A stretch of DNA of 64,000 nucleotides from Natronococcus roseus (GCF_043677095.1 NZ_JBHLJR010000001.1:310001-374000), one strand, 5' to 3'; positions 48,464 to 57,580 are shown, counted from the stretch's first letter. The notes: generated by a model not told the origin, from the sequence alone. Numbers and translations: made by a program.

Positions 48464-49494
48464 AGGCCGCGATCGATCGGGAGCGCGGGCTTCGTGCCGA
48501 ACACCGAGACCAGCACGGCCACGCAGCCGCTGATCGCGAAGTGGGCCCAGTAGGTGGTCAGTCGGTAGAGGATCGCCCCCGCGGTCGCGACGTCGGCCGG
48601 AACCCCGGCGGTCGCAACCAGCAGGCTCGCCAGCACGACCTCGATCCCACCGCTACCGCCGGGGAGGGGAACGATCCCGCCGAAGGAGGCCAGCGGCGCA
48701 CAGACGAGCACCAGCGCCAGCGGAACGTCGACCCCGAGCGCGAGCAGCCCGAAGTACAGGGGTAAGGCGTTGAGCACCCAGCTCGCGACCGCGATTCCGA
48801 ACGCGGCGACGAGCGTGCGCCGCGAGGCCTGGATCGCCTCGAGCGTTCCGAAGAAGCCGTCGATCCGGTTCGTGAGCCGTCCCTCGATCGACGGCAGCCG
48901 GGGGAGGGAGCCGACGGCGGTCTCACAGCGGGCGGCGAGCCCGAACGAGACGCGCCTCGCGACGCCGCGGTTGAAGACGACGAGAACGGCTCCGGCGGTG
49001 AGCAGTCCGCCACCGCCGGCGACCGCGAGGCTGCCGATAACGGTGTCGACCGAGCCGTTACCGACGACGGCGAAGATCGCGACGCCGATTCCGGCGAGCA
49101 CCAGACTGCCGACGAGGTTGAACCCCTCCGCGGCGGCGACGACCGCGAGATTGTCCTCGAACTCCGAGTCGGAGTCCCGTGCGAGCAGGAACGCCATCAC
49201 GGGCGTTCCGGTCGAGCGACCCCACGGGAGGGCACTCCGGGCGAAGTAGCCCGAGAGGTACGCCGTCGCGAACGTCGTTCCGCTCGCCGCGCCGTCGATC
49301 GGCGCCAGCAGCCGTTTGACCAGCGCGCCCCGAAGCGCGAGCATTCCGAGACCCGCGACGAGAGCGGCTGCGAGCGCGGCTGGATGCGCCGCTCGAACGT
49401 GTTCGAGCACCTCGTTCCAGCCGACTCCGGAGACGAACAGTCCCACGACGCCGACTGCAACGACGAGTCCGGCGACCGCTCGCCGCCACTGCAT
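48460..49494 (-). CDS. Lysylphosphatidylglycerol synthase TM-region/flippase-like protein
   Basis: 344-residue protein with eight to nine membrane helices of the UPF0104/AglD family. Characteristic positions are YLSGYFARSALPWGRSTGTP, EGFNLVGSLVLAGIG and FGGIVPLPGGSGGIEVVLASL. Family members act as lipid or lipid-linked sugar flippases/synthases. No soluble aminoacyltransferase domain is attached. Stop lies within the end of egsA on the other strand; ATG at 49494. Confidence 0.88.
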   Translation of the reverse strand: MQWRRAVAGLVVAVGVVGLFVSGVGWNEVLEHVRAAHPAALAAALVAGLGMLALRGALVKRLLAPIDGAASGTTFATAYLSGYFARSALPWGRSTGTPVMAFLLARDSDSEFEDNLAVVAAAEGFNLVGSLVLAGIGVAIFAVVGNGSVDTVIGSLAVAGGGGLLTAGAVLVVFNRGVARRVSFGLAARCETAVGSLPRLPSIEGRLTNRIDGFFGTLEAIQASRRTLVAAFGIAVASWVLNALPLYFGLLALGVDVPLALVLVCAPLASFGGIVPLPGGSGGIEVVLASLLVATAGVPADVATAGAILYRLTTYWAHFAISGCVAVLVSVFGTKPALPIDRGL

Positions 49495-49583
49495 GGGCGC
49501 TCCTACAGATCGGACGCTAAAAACGTCGGTGGAATCGCAGTCCTGAATGTCTCTCTCGAGTGTGTGTTCGGCGTCTCGAGAGG

Positions 49584-50423
49584 TCAGCCGAGATCGGCGC
49601 GACGGAACCGCCAGATCCCTGCTGCGAGCGGGACGACGACCCAGCCCGCGAGGAGCACGAGCATGAACCAGTCCTGGACGTAGAAGGCGTCGAACCCGTT
49701 CGCGGCCTGTCCCCCGCCCATCGCCGCGTCGGGAAAGACAAGTCCGAGCCCGTTGAGGTAAGCGCCGGTCGGACTGAGGCTGAAGATGAACTCGATGTGT
49801 TCGTCGGCGTAGCTCAGACCGAGTTCCTCGAGGACGAACTCGGCCATGTAAGCGGGGCCGACCGGGAGGAAGTTCCAGCCGACGTTGAACGCGAAGAAAA
49901 AGCCGATAGCGCCGCCCATCGCCCGTGATCGGCTCGCGGTCGCCGCCGAAATCGCGACGGCGATCGAGACGTAGGCGAGCGCGTACAGCAGCGTGAGCCC
50001 GACGAAGGCGGCGTAGTCGCCGTACTCGACGGTCATCTCCGGGACGAGCGTCCAGGCGACGACGACGCCGAGCGCGAACGCTCCGAGCAGCGAACCGAGC
50101 ACGACGCTCGCTCGAGAGAGCAGCTTGCCGAGGACGACGTCGGTCCGCGAGACGGGAAGGCTGAGCTGGTACCGAATGCTGCCCGAGCCGCGCTCGCCGG
50201 CGATCGAGAGGTAGGCCGCGACCAGCGCGACCAGCGGAACGAGCAGGACGCCCCCGACCGTCGCGAGGCTGAACATGATCACGTAGAAGTCCGGGTTCGC
50301 GGCGTTGCTCTGCCCCCAGTAGAAAAGCAACATGAACAGGACGTAGAGCACGACGGGAACCCAGACCAGCCTGGCGCGTCGAACGGTCAGGAAGTCCCGC
50401 CTGGCGACCGAGAGGACGTTCAT
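49584..50423 (-). CDS. ABC transporter permease (NosY-like)
   Basis: 279-residue membrane protein with six helices: VLSVARRDFLTVRRARLVWV at the start, ERGSGSIRYQLSLPVSRTDV, VLGKLLSRASVVLGSLLG. This is the ABC-2 subfamily pattern seen in copper-processing NosY and haloarchaeal exporters. It overlaps the upstream ATPase gene stop by 4 nt. Substrate unknown; no nos genes surround it. Confidence 0.9.
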   Translation of the reverse strand: MNVLSVARRDFLTVRRARLVWVPVVLYVLFMLLFYWGQSNAANPDFYVIMFSLATVGGVLLVPLVALVAAYLSIAGERGSGSIRYQLSLPVSRTDVVLGKLLSRASVVLGSLLGAFALGVVVAWTLVPEMTVEYGDYAAFVGLTLLYALAYVSIAVAISAATASRSRAMGGAIGFFFAFNVGWNFLPVGPAYMAEFVLEELGLSYADEHIEFIFSLSPTGAYLNGLGLVFPDAAMGGGQAANGFDAFYVQDWFMLVLLAGWVVVPLAAGIWRFRRADLG

Positions 50424-51391
50424 GCGGTCACCTCTCGTTCGCCCGGTTCGGGCTCGTCTGCGGTCTCGACCGCACCGGAGCTTCCGGTTCCGTCGGTGTA
50501 GCGGTTGAACAGCTCCTCGAGGGAGGTGTCGGTTGAGATGATATCAGTCACCGTCGCCCGCCCGTCGAGATGACGAACTACGTCGACTTTCACCGTCGGA
50601 TCCTCGCAGACGGCAGTCACCGTCTGTCCCTCGACGGCCGATCGGGAGACGCCGGCGACGCTTCCGAGACCGAGGTCGTCGGGGTCGGCCGGCGTCGCAA
50701 GCTCGAGTTCGATCGTCGCTCCGCCGGTCGCCTCCTCCCGGAGGGCCTCGATGCTGTCCAGCGCGACGAGACGACCTCCGTTCATGATGCCGACGCGGTC
50801 ACACACCGCCTCGACCTCCGAGAGGATATGACTCGAGAAGAAGACGGTCGTACCGTCGTCGGCCTCCGCGCGCAACAGCTCGCGCATCTCCTGAATTCCG
50901 GTCGGGTCCAGTCCCGAGGAGGGTTCGTCGAGGACGAGCAGGTCCGGATCGCCGATCAGGGCCATTCCGAGGCCGAGACGCTGGCGCATTCCCTTCGAGA
51001 AGCCGCCGGCGGGTCGGTCGGCGTCCGCGAGGATGCCGACGCGCTCGAGGGTCGCGTCGACGTCGGTCTCGACTCCTTTCGTGTCAGCGACCCACTCGAC
51101 GTGCTCGCGGGCTGTCAGCCGCTCGTAGAGGGTCGCCCCCTCCGGAAGCACGCCGATTCGATCGCGGATCGAACCGGGGTCGTCCTGCGCGTCGTAGCCG
51201 AGCACCGTCGCAGACCCCGACGTCGGTCGGACGAAATCGAGTAGCATGTTGATCGTCGTCGACTTCCCGGCGCCGTTCGGGCCCAGAAAGCCGAAGATCT
51301 CTCCCTCCTCGACGGTCAGGTCGAGGTCGTCGACGGCGAGGACGTCCTCGCCGTAGCGTTTGGTCAGGGCGGTCGTTTCGATAGCGGGCAC
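50420..51391 (-). CDS. ABC transporter ATP-binding protein
   Basis: 323-residue ATPase with Walker A GPNGAGKST, Q-loop RIGVLPEGATLYERLTAREH, signature FSKGMRQRLGLGMALIG, Walker B LLVLDEPSSGLDPTG and H-loop SSHILSEVEAVCD. The C-terminal 90 residues carry a regulatory tail typical of NosF/CcmA-like exporters. The start is GTG at 51391 (MPAIETTALTKRYG). It overlaps the permease, so the two form one transcript and one transporter. Confidence 0.92.
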   Translation of the reverse strand: MPAIETTALTKRYGEDVLAVDDLDLTVEEGEIFGFLGPNGAGKSTTINMLLDFVRPTSGSATVLGYDAQDDPGSIRDRIGVLPEGATLYERLTAREHVEWVADTKGVETDVDATLERVGILADADRPAGGFSKGMRQRLGLGMALIGDPDLLVLDEPSSGLDPTGIQEMRELLRAEADDGTTVFFSSHILSEVEAVCDRVGIMNGGRLVALDSIEALREEATGGATIELELATPADPDDLGLGSVAGVSRSAVEGQTVTAVCEDPTVKVDVVRHLDGRATVTDIISTDTSLEELFNRYTDGTGSSGAVETADEPEPGEREVTA

Positions 51392-51463
51392 GATCGAACG
51401 TTCGGTCAGTGAACTGTAAATCTTCCTGAAAGACGCGCTCGAACCGAGAGGAGAGAGCCGTCC

Positions 51464-53347
51464 TCAGACGTGCTCGTCGAGGAACTCCGCGATCGCCGAG
51501 TACGCCTCGATGCGGTTCTCGAGCTTCGAGAAGCCGTGGCCCTCGTCCTCGAAGATCAGCTTTCGGACCGGGACGCCCTGCTCTTTTGCCTGCTCGGCGA
51601 TCTGTTCGGCCTCGCCGACCGGCACGCGGGGATCGTTCTCGCCGTGGAGGACGAACAGCGGCGCCGCGATGTGCTCGATGTTGTTCGTCGGCGAGATCGC
51701 CTCGAGGAACTCCCGGTCCTCCTCGAGGCTGCCGTACTCGGCCTCGCGTAGCTCGCGGCGCCAGTCACCGGTGTTCTCGAGGAACGTGACGAAGTTGGCG
51801 ATGCCGACGATGTCGATCCCGGCGGCCCACAGCTCGGGGTACTCCGTCATCGACGCGAGCACCATGAACCCGCCGTAGGAGCCGCCCTTGGCGACGATCC
51901 GATCGGGGTCGACCGCCTCGTGGCCCTGTAGCCACTCGACGCAGGCCCGAATGTCGGCCACGGAGTCCATCCGCTTCTCGACGTCGTCCAGGGCGGCGTA
52001 GTCGGCGCCGTAGCCCGCCGACCCGCGGACGTTGGGCTCGAAGTAGGCGTACCCCCGGTCGAGGAAGTACTGCTTGACGCTCGAGAAGGAGGGCCGGCGC
52101 TGGCTCTCGGGGCCGCCGTGGATGTCGACGATGACGGGGACGCCCTCGTCGCTCTCGGTTTCGCTCGCCTCGTCCTCGCTGGGGAGCGTGAAAAAGCCGG
52201 GCACTTCCAGCCCAGCGTGGGACTCCGACGGAGTCCCACGAGCGGACGGGCTTTGCCCGTCAACGCCGAAACTCTCGACGCGGACCAGTTCGGACTCGTC
52301 GAACGTCTCGGGCGGGATCCCGCCCGTCGGCGCCGCGGTCCAGCGCTCGGCCTCGCCGGTCTCGACGTCGACCACGAAGGCGTTCGTGTTGACCGTGTCC
52401 CCGGTCGTCGAGATGGCGAAGCGCTCCGCGTCGGGATCGAAACTCACGCCGCCGGCGACCCCGCCCGGCAGATCAGGTTCCGGGAAGGTCTCGAACTCGG
52501 TCGGCTCGTCGGCGTCGAACTCGCCGACGGTGAGCTCCGTGTAGCCCTCGACGTTCTTCGAGTAGACGAACCGGCCCGTCTCGTCGTCCAGCGCGATCCC
52601 GTCGACGTTCCACTCCCCGTCGTCGACGACCGTTTCGAGCTCGCCGCTTGCGAGGTCGAGGTACGCGAGATAGAGCGTGTCGGCGTCGCCCTCGTCGGTC
52701 ACGAGGTAGATCCCCTCGCCGTCGGGCGCCCAGCTCGCGCTCTGATAGCGGACGTCGCCCTCGTGGGGCGTGAGGTGCTCGAGTTCCTCGGTCTCGAGGT
52801 CGAGCACGTACAGGTCCTGATCGAAGTTGGAGTACGCCTGCGAGACCAGCAGCCGGGAGTCGTCGGGACTCCAGCCCGACAGCGAGAGCCAGCCGTCGCC
52901 CTCGTAGACGAGCCGAGCCTCGTCTCCGATCGTGTCCCGATCCTGGACGTAGATGTCGAAGACGGACTCGTCGCGACGGTTGGAGGCGAACGCGAAGCGG
53001 TCGCCGCCGTGGCTCCAGCCGCCCCACCGGTGTTTCGCGTCGGGCATCGCGGTCAGGTTCTCGATCTCGCCGGTGTCGGCGTCGAGCCGGTAGAGCTGGG
53101 CGCGCTCGTTGCCGCCTTCGTCCATCCCGAAGATCAGCTCGGGCCGCTCGGGCGACCAGGAGGCGAAGGTGACCCGCTCGTCGTAGAACGTGCGCTGCTC
53201 GGGCCACTCGCGGGGCCCTTCGAGCGTCCAGACCTGGGCGGTGCCGGTCGTATCCATCAGGAAGGAGAGTCGCTCGCCCTCGGGACCGAAGGAGGCCCCG
53301 TAGGCGCTGCGAACGTTGAGGTAGCGTTCGATGTCGTAGCGTCCCAT
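51464..53347 (-). CDS. S9 family prolyl oligopeptidase-like peptidase
   Basis: 627-residue serine peptidase. The N-terminal 380 residues are a TolB/propeller repeat region (WSPERPELIFGMDEGGN, GWSPDDSRLLVSQAY), the C-terminal part an alpha/beta hydrolase: nucleophile AKGGSYGGFMVLAS, Asp in HGENDPRVPVGEAEQ and His in EDEGHGFSKLEN. It should cleave peptides in the cytosol; no signal peptide. Near residues 365-380 is a segment (DGQSPSARGTPSESHAG) coded by a palindromic insertion. A longer frame reaching 54439 is a shadow of the acidic gene on the other strand. Confidence 0.93.
   Translation of the reverse strand: MGRYDIERYLNVRSAYGASFGPEGERLSFLMDTTGTAQVWTLEGPREWPEQRTFYDERVTFASWSPERPELIFGMDEGGNERAQLYRLDADTGEIENLTAMPDAKHRWGGWSHGGDRFAFASNRRDESVFDIYVQDRDTIGDEARLVYEGDGWLSLSGWSPDDSRLLVSQAYSNFDQDLYVLDLETEELEHLTPHEGDVRYQSASWAPDGEGIYLVTDEGDADTLYLAYLDLASGELETVVDDGEWNVDGIALDDETGRFVYSKNVEGYTELTVGEFDADEPTEFETFPEPDLPGGVAGGVSFDPDAERFAISTTGDTVNTNAFVVDVETGEAERWTAAPTGGIPPETFDESELVRVESFGVDGQSPSARGTPSESHAGLEVPGFFTLPSEDEASETESDEGVPVIVDIHGGPESQRRPSFSSVKQYFLDRGYAYFEPNVRGSAGYGADYAALDDVEKRMDSVADIRACVEWLQGHEAVDPDRIVAKGGSYGGFMVLASMTEYPELWAAGIDIVGIANFVTFLENTGDWRRELREAEYGSLEEDREFLEAISPTNNIEHIAAPLFVLHGENDPRVPVGEAEQIAEQAKEQGVPVRKLIFEDEGHGFSKLENRIEAYSAIAEFLDEHV
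52216..52261. repeat. Two adjacent hairpins inserted in-frame in the S9 peptidase gene
   Basis: Hairpin one is cgtgggactccg (52216-52227) against cggagtcccacg (52229-52240). Hairpin two is gacgggc (52245-52251) against gcccgtc (52255-52261). They encode a Ser/Arg/Pro-rich linker unlike the acidic protein around it, so this looks like a small palindromic (REP/RPE-like) insertion that kept the frame. Confidence 0.6.
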
Positions 53348-53528
53348 GGGTCGGTGGTACGAACGCGGCCCGGTAGTCGTTTCGGTCCGGAACTCGGCGC
53401 TCGGCTCGGGTAGTCGCCGCCTACGTTCGGCGACGCGAGGCCGACCGGTCGGCACCATCGTCACGTGTCGGACGACAGAGGGTTTGCGGTGCTTAACAAT
53501 ACCGATCAGGGTGCGTACGTCGAGTACG

Positions 53529-54113
53529 ATGTCGGGAACGCGCGGGTACGACCGGGAGCCGGACGGGGGATCCGTCGGAGCGGTGTTCGTCACGGCGGTC
53601 GCCGTCCTCGTCGTCTTCGGGATGACGATCGCCGGGGTCACCCTCGGGCTCGGGGTCAGCGGCGACGCCTCGAGCGCCGAGACGGACGCGGAGACCGAGG
53701 ACCTGCCGGGACTGGAGGACGATCCCGCCGAGATGATCGACGCCACCGATTCGGACGACGAGACCGAGGATGAAGGGGGCGACGACGAGACGGCGGACGA
53801 GGGAGGCGGTGACGACGACGAGACGGCGGAACTCGACTGGGAGGATCTCGAGGACGACGGGAACGAAACCGACGACGGGACCGGCGGGAACGAGACGGCC
53901 GACAACGAAACCGACGGGAACGAATCGGCGACCGACGACGACGATGACGACGATGACCACGAAGCGGATGACGATGACGAGGCAGATGATGGTGACGACG
54001 ATGAAGACGAGGACGACGAAGCGGACGACGACGATGACGATGATGAGGACGATGACGACGAAGACGACGAAGACGACGAAGACGACGAAGACGACGAAGA
54101 CGACGACGACTGA
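53529..54113 (+). CDS. Membrane-anchored Asp-rich surface protein
   Basis: 194-residue protein. One membrane helix (VGAVFVTAVAVLVVFGMTIA) sits at residues 15-40, and about 140 residues follow that are mostly Asp and Glu with N-E-T and N-E-S sequons (ETADNETDGNESATD). The C-terminal end is a DED repeat encoded by five perfect 9-nt units gacgacgaa (54054-54098). The N-terminus resembles haloarchaeal pilin/DUF1616-like helix segments, but no type IV pilin cleavage site is clear. Function unknown; it may coat the cell and bind cations. Confidence 0.65.
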   Translation: MSGTRGYDREPDGGSVGAVFVTAVAVLVVFGMTIAGVTLGLGVSGDASSAETDAETEDLPGLEDDPAEMIDATDSDDETEDEGGDDETADEGGGDDDETAELDWEDLEDDGNETDDGTGGNETADNETDGNESATDDDDDDDDHEADDDDEADDGDDDEDEDDEADDDDDDDEDDDDEDDEDDEDDEDDEDDDD

Positions 54114-54269
54114 CGGCAGGGACTCGAGCGGGCGATCCTCGCCAATCGTGTCCTCGCCGATCGCGTGGGCGAGACGACGGACGCGAACCAGCGGGTGCAA
54201 CTCCCGCCGCCGTCGCGTCGGTCGGACACGCAGCTACAAGTGCGACCGCTCCAATGTTCGGGTATCGAT

Positions 54270-54995
54270 ATGGATCTTCCCGAGGCGCTGACCGCCCGCG
54301 GCAACGTCACCTGCGTCGTCGGCGCGGGCGGCAAGAAGTCGACGCTGTACGCGCTCGCGGACCGACTCGAGCGCGCGGTCGTCACCGCCACCGTTCGCAT
54401 CCCGCCGTTCGAGGAACAGGTCGAGGACGTGATCGTCACGGATCGCCCGCTCGAGGCGATCGACTCGGCGGAGGCGTGGCCGATCGGTCTCGTCGCCGGC
54501 CGCGAGGGATCGGACCGCTACCTCGGCTACGATCCCGAAACGGTCGACGACTTCGTGGCAGATCTCGGACCGGAGATGTCGGTGGTCGTCAAGGCCGACG
54601 GCGCCCGCACCCGCTGGTTCAAGGCGCCCAACGACGACGAGCCCCAGCTTCCGACCGCGACCGACGTCGTCGTCCCGATCGCGAGCGCGAAGATCGTCGG
54701 CGAGCGACTTGCCGAGGAGCACGTCCACCGCCCCGAGCGGGTCGCGGCGATCACCGACCTCGATCCCGGCGATCGGATCTCGGCGAGCGACGTCGCGACC
54801 GTGGTGACGAGCGACCGGGGCGGCTGCAAGGACGTTCCCGACGGCGCGACGGTGATCCCGCTCGTGAACATGGTCGACACCCCCGAACTCGAGGAGACGG
54901 CCCGCGAGATCGCCGACGAGATCCGCGACCGACGGGACGTGCCCCGGGTCGTTCTCGCGCAGTTGCTCGAGGATCGGGTCGTCGATGTCGTCTGA
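54270..54995 (+). CDS. yqeC: YqeC-like selenium-dependent hydroxylase accessory protein
   Basis: 241-residue protein of the YqeC family, described as accessory to selenium-dependent molybdenum hydroxylases. The P-loop-like GAGGKKSTLYALADRLE is at residues 18-34. Family elements VVKADGARTRWFKAP, VVPIASAKIVGERL and TSDRGGCKDVPDGATVIPLVNMVD are present. The family is linked to molybdenum cofactor enzymes, which fits the AOR-like and formate dehydrogenase genes downstream. The ATG at 54270 gives MDLPEALTARGNV. Confidence 0.85.
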   Translation: MDLPEALTARGNVTCVVGAGGKKSTLYALADRLERAVVTATVRIPPFEEQVEDVIVTDRPLEAIDSAEAWPIGLVAGREGSDRYLGYDPETVDDFVADLGPEMSVVVKADGARTRWFKAPNDDEPQLPTATDVVVPIASAKIVGERLAEEHVHRPERVAAITDLDPGDRISASDVATVVTSDRGGCKDVPDGATVIPLVNMVDTPELEETAREIADEIRDRRDVPRVVLAQLLEDRVVDVV

Positions 54996-55002
54996 TACGG
55001 TT

Positions 55003-55068
55003 TGCTGTAACGATTTACCGGTGGGACCGCAGGACGGATCGCGGTCCCACCGGAAATGACTTACAGCA
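55003..55068. repeat. 66-bp nested inverted repeat
   Basis: Outer arms tgctgtaa (55003-55010) and ttacagca (55061-55068) enclose inner arms ccggtgggaccgc (55018-55030) and gcggtcccaccgg (55041-55053), with a 10-nt centre. It starts 7 nt after the YqeC stop. It may act as terminator, RNA-processing site or be a MITE-like repeat. Confidence 0.75.
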
Positions 55069-55145
55069 GACAGTATGAGTCCGACCGACGGCGCTCGCAG
55101 CCGAGAGCTTTAACTATCGCTCGGCGGTTACGATTACGGGACTGC

Positions 55146-56885
55146 ATGGAAACGGGGGAGACTCTCGTCCGCGTCGATCTCGCGGCCGAGTCCGTCGCGT
55201 CCGAATCGGTACCGGAGTCGTGGCGCCGAAAGTACGTCGGGGGGAAGGGACTCGGCGCCCGCTACCTCTACGAGGAGCTGGAGCCGGGGACGGACCCGCT
55301 GGGCGACGACAACGTCCTGTTGTTTCTGACGGGGCCGCTGACCGGTCTCCTGCCCGGCGAGCAACGCTCGGTCGTCGTCACCAAATCGCCGCTAACCGGG
55401 GCCTTTCTCGACTCATACGCTGGCGGCTCGATGGCCGGACGGCTCGCGGGCTCGCTGGGCGACCACGTCGGGATCCTCGTCACCGGTCGGGCGGACCGTC
55501 CCGTCAGACTCGAGATCGAAGACGGCGAGGTCTCGATCACGTCGGCCGAAGACTGGTGGGGGCTCGACGCCCGCGAGACCGACGAGCGAGCGGGCGAGGC
55601 CGCGGTCGCCTGCATCGGCCCCGCGGGCGAGAGCGGGGTCTCCTACGCGACGATCGCCTCCGACGGCGGCGACCACCACGCCGGTCGGGGCGGCGCGGGC
55701 GCGGTGATGGGCGCGAAGCGGCTGAAGGCGCTGGTCGCTCGCAACGACCCGCCGGAACTCGGCGCGGACCTCCGCGAGCTCCACCGACGGTACGAGGAGG
55801 CGTTCGCGACCGACGACACCGGCCGCTGGCAGGCCGCCAGCGAGACCGTCGAAACGCTCGACTTCGCGAACGAGGTCGGCGTCCTGCCGACCCGCGGCTG
55901 GCAGGAGGGCCGGTTCGACGGCGCCGACGGGATCGGGATCGAGGCCGTCCGCGACGCCGCCCACGACCGCGAGCGAGCCGACGAGCCGGTTCCGGGCGGG
56001 TTCCAGGTCGAGAGCGACGACGGCGAGAGCGTCCCGCGGGGATCGACCCCGATCTCGCTGGGCGCCGGGTTGGGAATCGACGACTTCGACGCCGTCGCGA
56101 CGCTGGGATCGGTCTGCGACCGACTGGCGCTCGACGTCATCTCGGGGGGCAACGCCGTCGCCTGGGCGATCCGCGCGAGCGAGACCGGGCTGATCGACCG
56201 CGACCTCGAGTTCGGCGACGAGGCGGGCGCCCGCGAGCTGATCGAGGAGATTACCCACCGCTCGAGCCCGCTGGGCGAGACGCTCGCCGACGGCGTCGAC
56301 GCGGCCGCGGCCGAGTACGGCGGCGACGACCTGATCCCCTCGGTGAAGGGGATGGCGCTGCCGGCCTACGATCCCCGTGGGGCGTCCGCGATGGCGCTGG
56401 CGTACGCGACCAGCGACCGGGGCGCCTGTCACCGCCGCGCGCGACCGGTGGAGGTCGAGGCGCTGGGCGGCACCGACTGGAGCGACGTCGACCGCGTGAA
56501 CAGGGTGATCGCCGAGCAGGACCGCCGCGCCGTGCTCTGGAGCCTGATCGCCGACGACTTCTTCGGCGAGGCCCTCTCGGCGACGCTGGGTGCGGACTGG
56601 CTCGCGGCCGTCGATCGCGAGTACAGCCCCGAGGAGCTCCGCCGAGTCGGCGAACGCGTCTGGACGCTGATCCGCCTCTTCAACTGCCGCGAGGGGTTTA
56701 CCCGCGAGGACGACACCCTTCCCCAGCGGCTCACTGAACCGCTCGAGGGCGGCCCCAACGACGGCGCGGCGATCGACGCGGCCGGCTTCGAGGAGACCCT
56801 CGAGCGGTACTACGAGCGCCGGGGGTGGGACGACGGCGTCCCGACCGACCGAACCCTCGAGCGACTCGACCTCGAGGGACTGTAG
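55146..56885 (+). CDS. Aldehyde:ferredoxin oxidoreductase family protein lacking Fe-S ligands
   Basis: 579-residue protein of the tungsten-pterin AOR family. The N-terminal pterin-contact region is clear: YVGGKGLGARYLYEEL, GPLTGLLPGEQRSVVVTKSP and DSYAGGSMAGRLAG. The later elements SVCDRLALDVISGGNAVAW, YATSDRGACHRRAR and FNCREGFTREDDTLPQRL are also kept. The usual CxxCxxxC cluster motif near residue 290 is missing (AHDRERADEPVPGGFQVE instead), and the fourth Cys and the GPEYE-type Glu also seem replaced. It may be inactive, or use a pterin without the [4Fe-4S] cluster. ATG at 55146. Confidence 0.8.
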   Translation: METGETLVRVDLAAESVASESVPESWRRKYVGGKGLGARYLYEELEPGTDPLGDDNVLLFLTGPLTGLLPGEQRSVVVTKSPLTGAFLDSYAGGSMAGRLAGSLGDHVGILVTGRADRPVRLEIEDGEVSITSAEDWWGLDARETDERAGEAAVACIGPAGESGVSYATIASDGGDHHAGRGGAGAVMGAKRLKALVARNDPPELGADLRELHRRYEEAFATDDTGRWQAASETVETLDFANEVGVLPTRGWQEGRFDGADGIGIEAVRDAAHDRERADEPVPGGFQVESDDGESVPRGSTPISLGAGLGIDDFDAVATLGSVCDRLALDVISGGNAVAWAIRASETGLIDRDLEFGDEAGARELIEEITHRSSPLGETLADGVDAAAAEYGGDDLIPSVKGMALPAYDPRGASAMALAYATSDRGACHRRARPVEVEALGGTDWSDVDRVNRVIAEQDRRAVLWSLIADDFFGEALSATLGADWLAAVDREYSPEELRRVGERVWTLIRLFNCREGFTREDDTLPQRLTEPLEGGPNDGAAIDAAGFEETLERYYERRGWDDGVPTDRTLERLDLEGL

Positions 56886-56944
56886 CGTCGGCTACTACTT
56901 CTGTGCGCTGTGGCAGGTGCCGCGTCGATTGGAGAAAAGCCGCG

Positions 56945-57580
56945 CTACTCGCCGTTCGCGGAGAGCTGCCCGTAGCCCGGCGAGAGGTCGTCGGGTTCGA
57001 GGCCGAGCAGGTAGGTGTCGGCCTGGAAAACCCCCTCGAGCAGCCAGCCGACGCCCTCGTAGAAGGGGTTGTCGGTCATCTCCTGGATGTCGCGGGCCAG
57101 CTCCCGCAGCCACCAGCCGTGGGCCTGCAGGAAGGCCCGTCGGTACTCGTCGTTGCCTCCACGGGCCAGGATCTCGAGGGCGGCGAGTTCGACGGCGGCG
57201 TGGTCGGCTTCCTCGCGGAGTTCCGTCGACGGCCGAATGCCGAGGTCGCGGTAGGAACTCTTGACGGCCGCGAGCGGTTCGCCGAGGTAGTCGTCGGCGT
57301 ACCAGGACTCGTGAATCTGCATCCGCGGACGCGGTCCGACGAACAGGCGGGTGTGGATCCGATTCAGCTCGGCCGCCTCCGCCTCGGGGTCGTCGACCCT
57401 GGCTCGCCACTTGTCGAGCAGCTGGTAGCCCGTGTCGAGCGCCTGGGGCGACGCCTGCCGCGGCAGCTGTTCGGCGCTGAGCCGTTCGACGGCCGTCTCG
57501 TCGGGCGGATCCGCGAGAACGCCCGAGAGGAACGCGTACAGATCTGCGAGTTCGCTCGTGGGGTCGCTGGTCCGTGTCAT
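56945..57580 (-). CDS. TorD/DmsD-like chaperone
   Basis: 211-residue all-helical chaperone that binds Tat signals of molybdoenzymes and helps cofactor insertion. The features LADLYAFLSGVLADPPDE, EAAELNRIHTRLFVGPRP (family E-x-x-R-L-F), ESWYADDYLGEPLAAV and ADHAAVELAALEILARGG are the TorD pattern. It is the last gene of the formate dehydrogenase operon, 49 nt after the NrfD gene, and probably serves the catalytic subunit at 59356. Confidence 0.9.
   Translation of the reverse strand: MTRTSDPTSELADLYAFLSGVLADPPDETAVERLSAEQLPRQASPQALDTGYQLLDKWRARVDDPEAEAAELNRIHTRLFVGPRPRMQIHESWYADDYLGEPLAAVKSSYRDLGIRPSTELREEADHAAVELAALEILARGGNDEYRRAFLQAHGWWLRELARDIQEMTDNPFYEGVGWLLEGVFQADTYLLGLEPDDLSPGYGQLSANGE

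Noticed and set aside
53348..54439. Long N-terminal extension of the S9 peptidase frame
   Set aside because: It is Ser-rich antisense reading of the Asp-codon stretch of the gene at 53529; the peptidase starts at the ATG at 53347.
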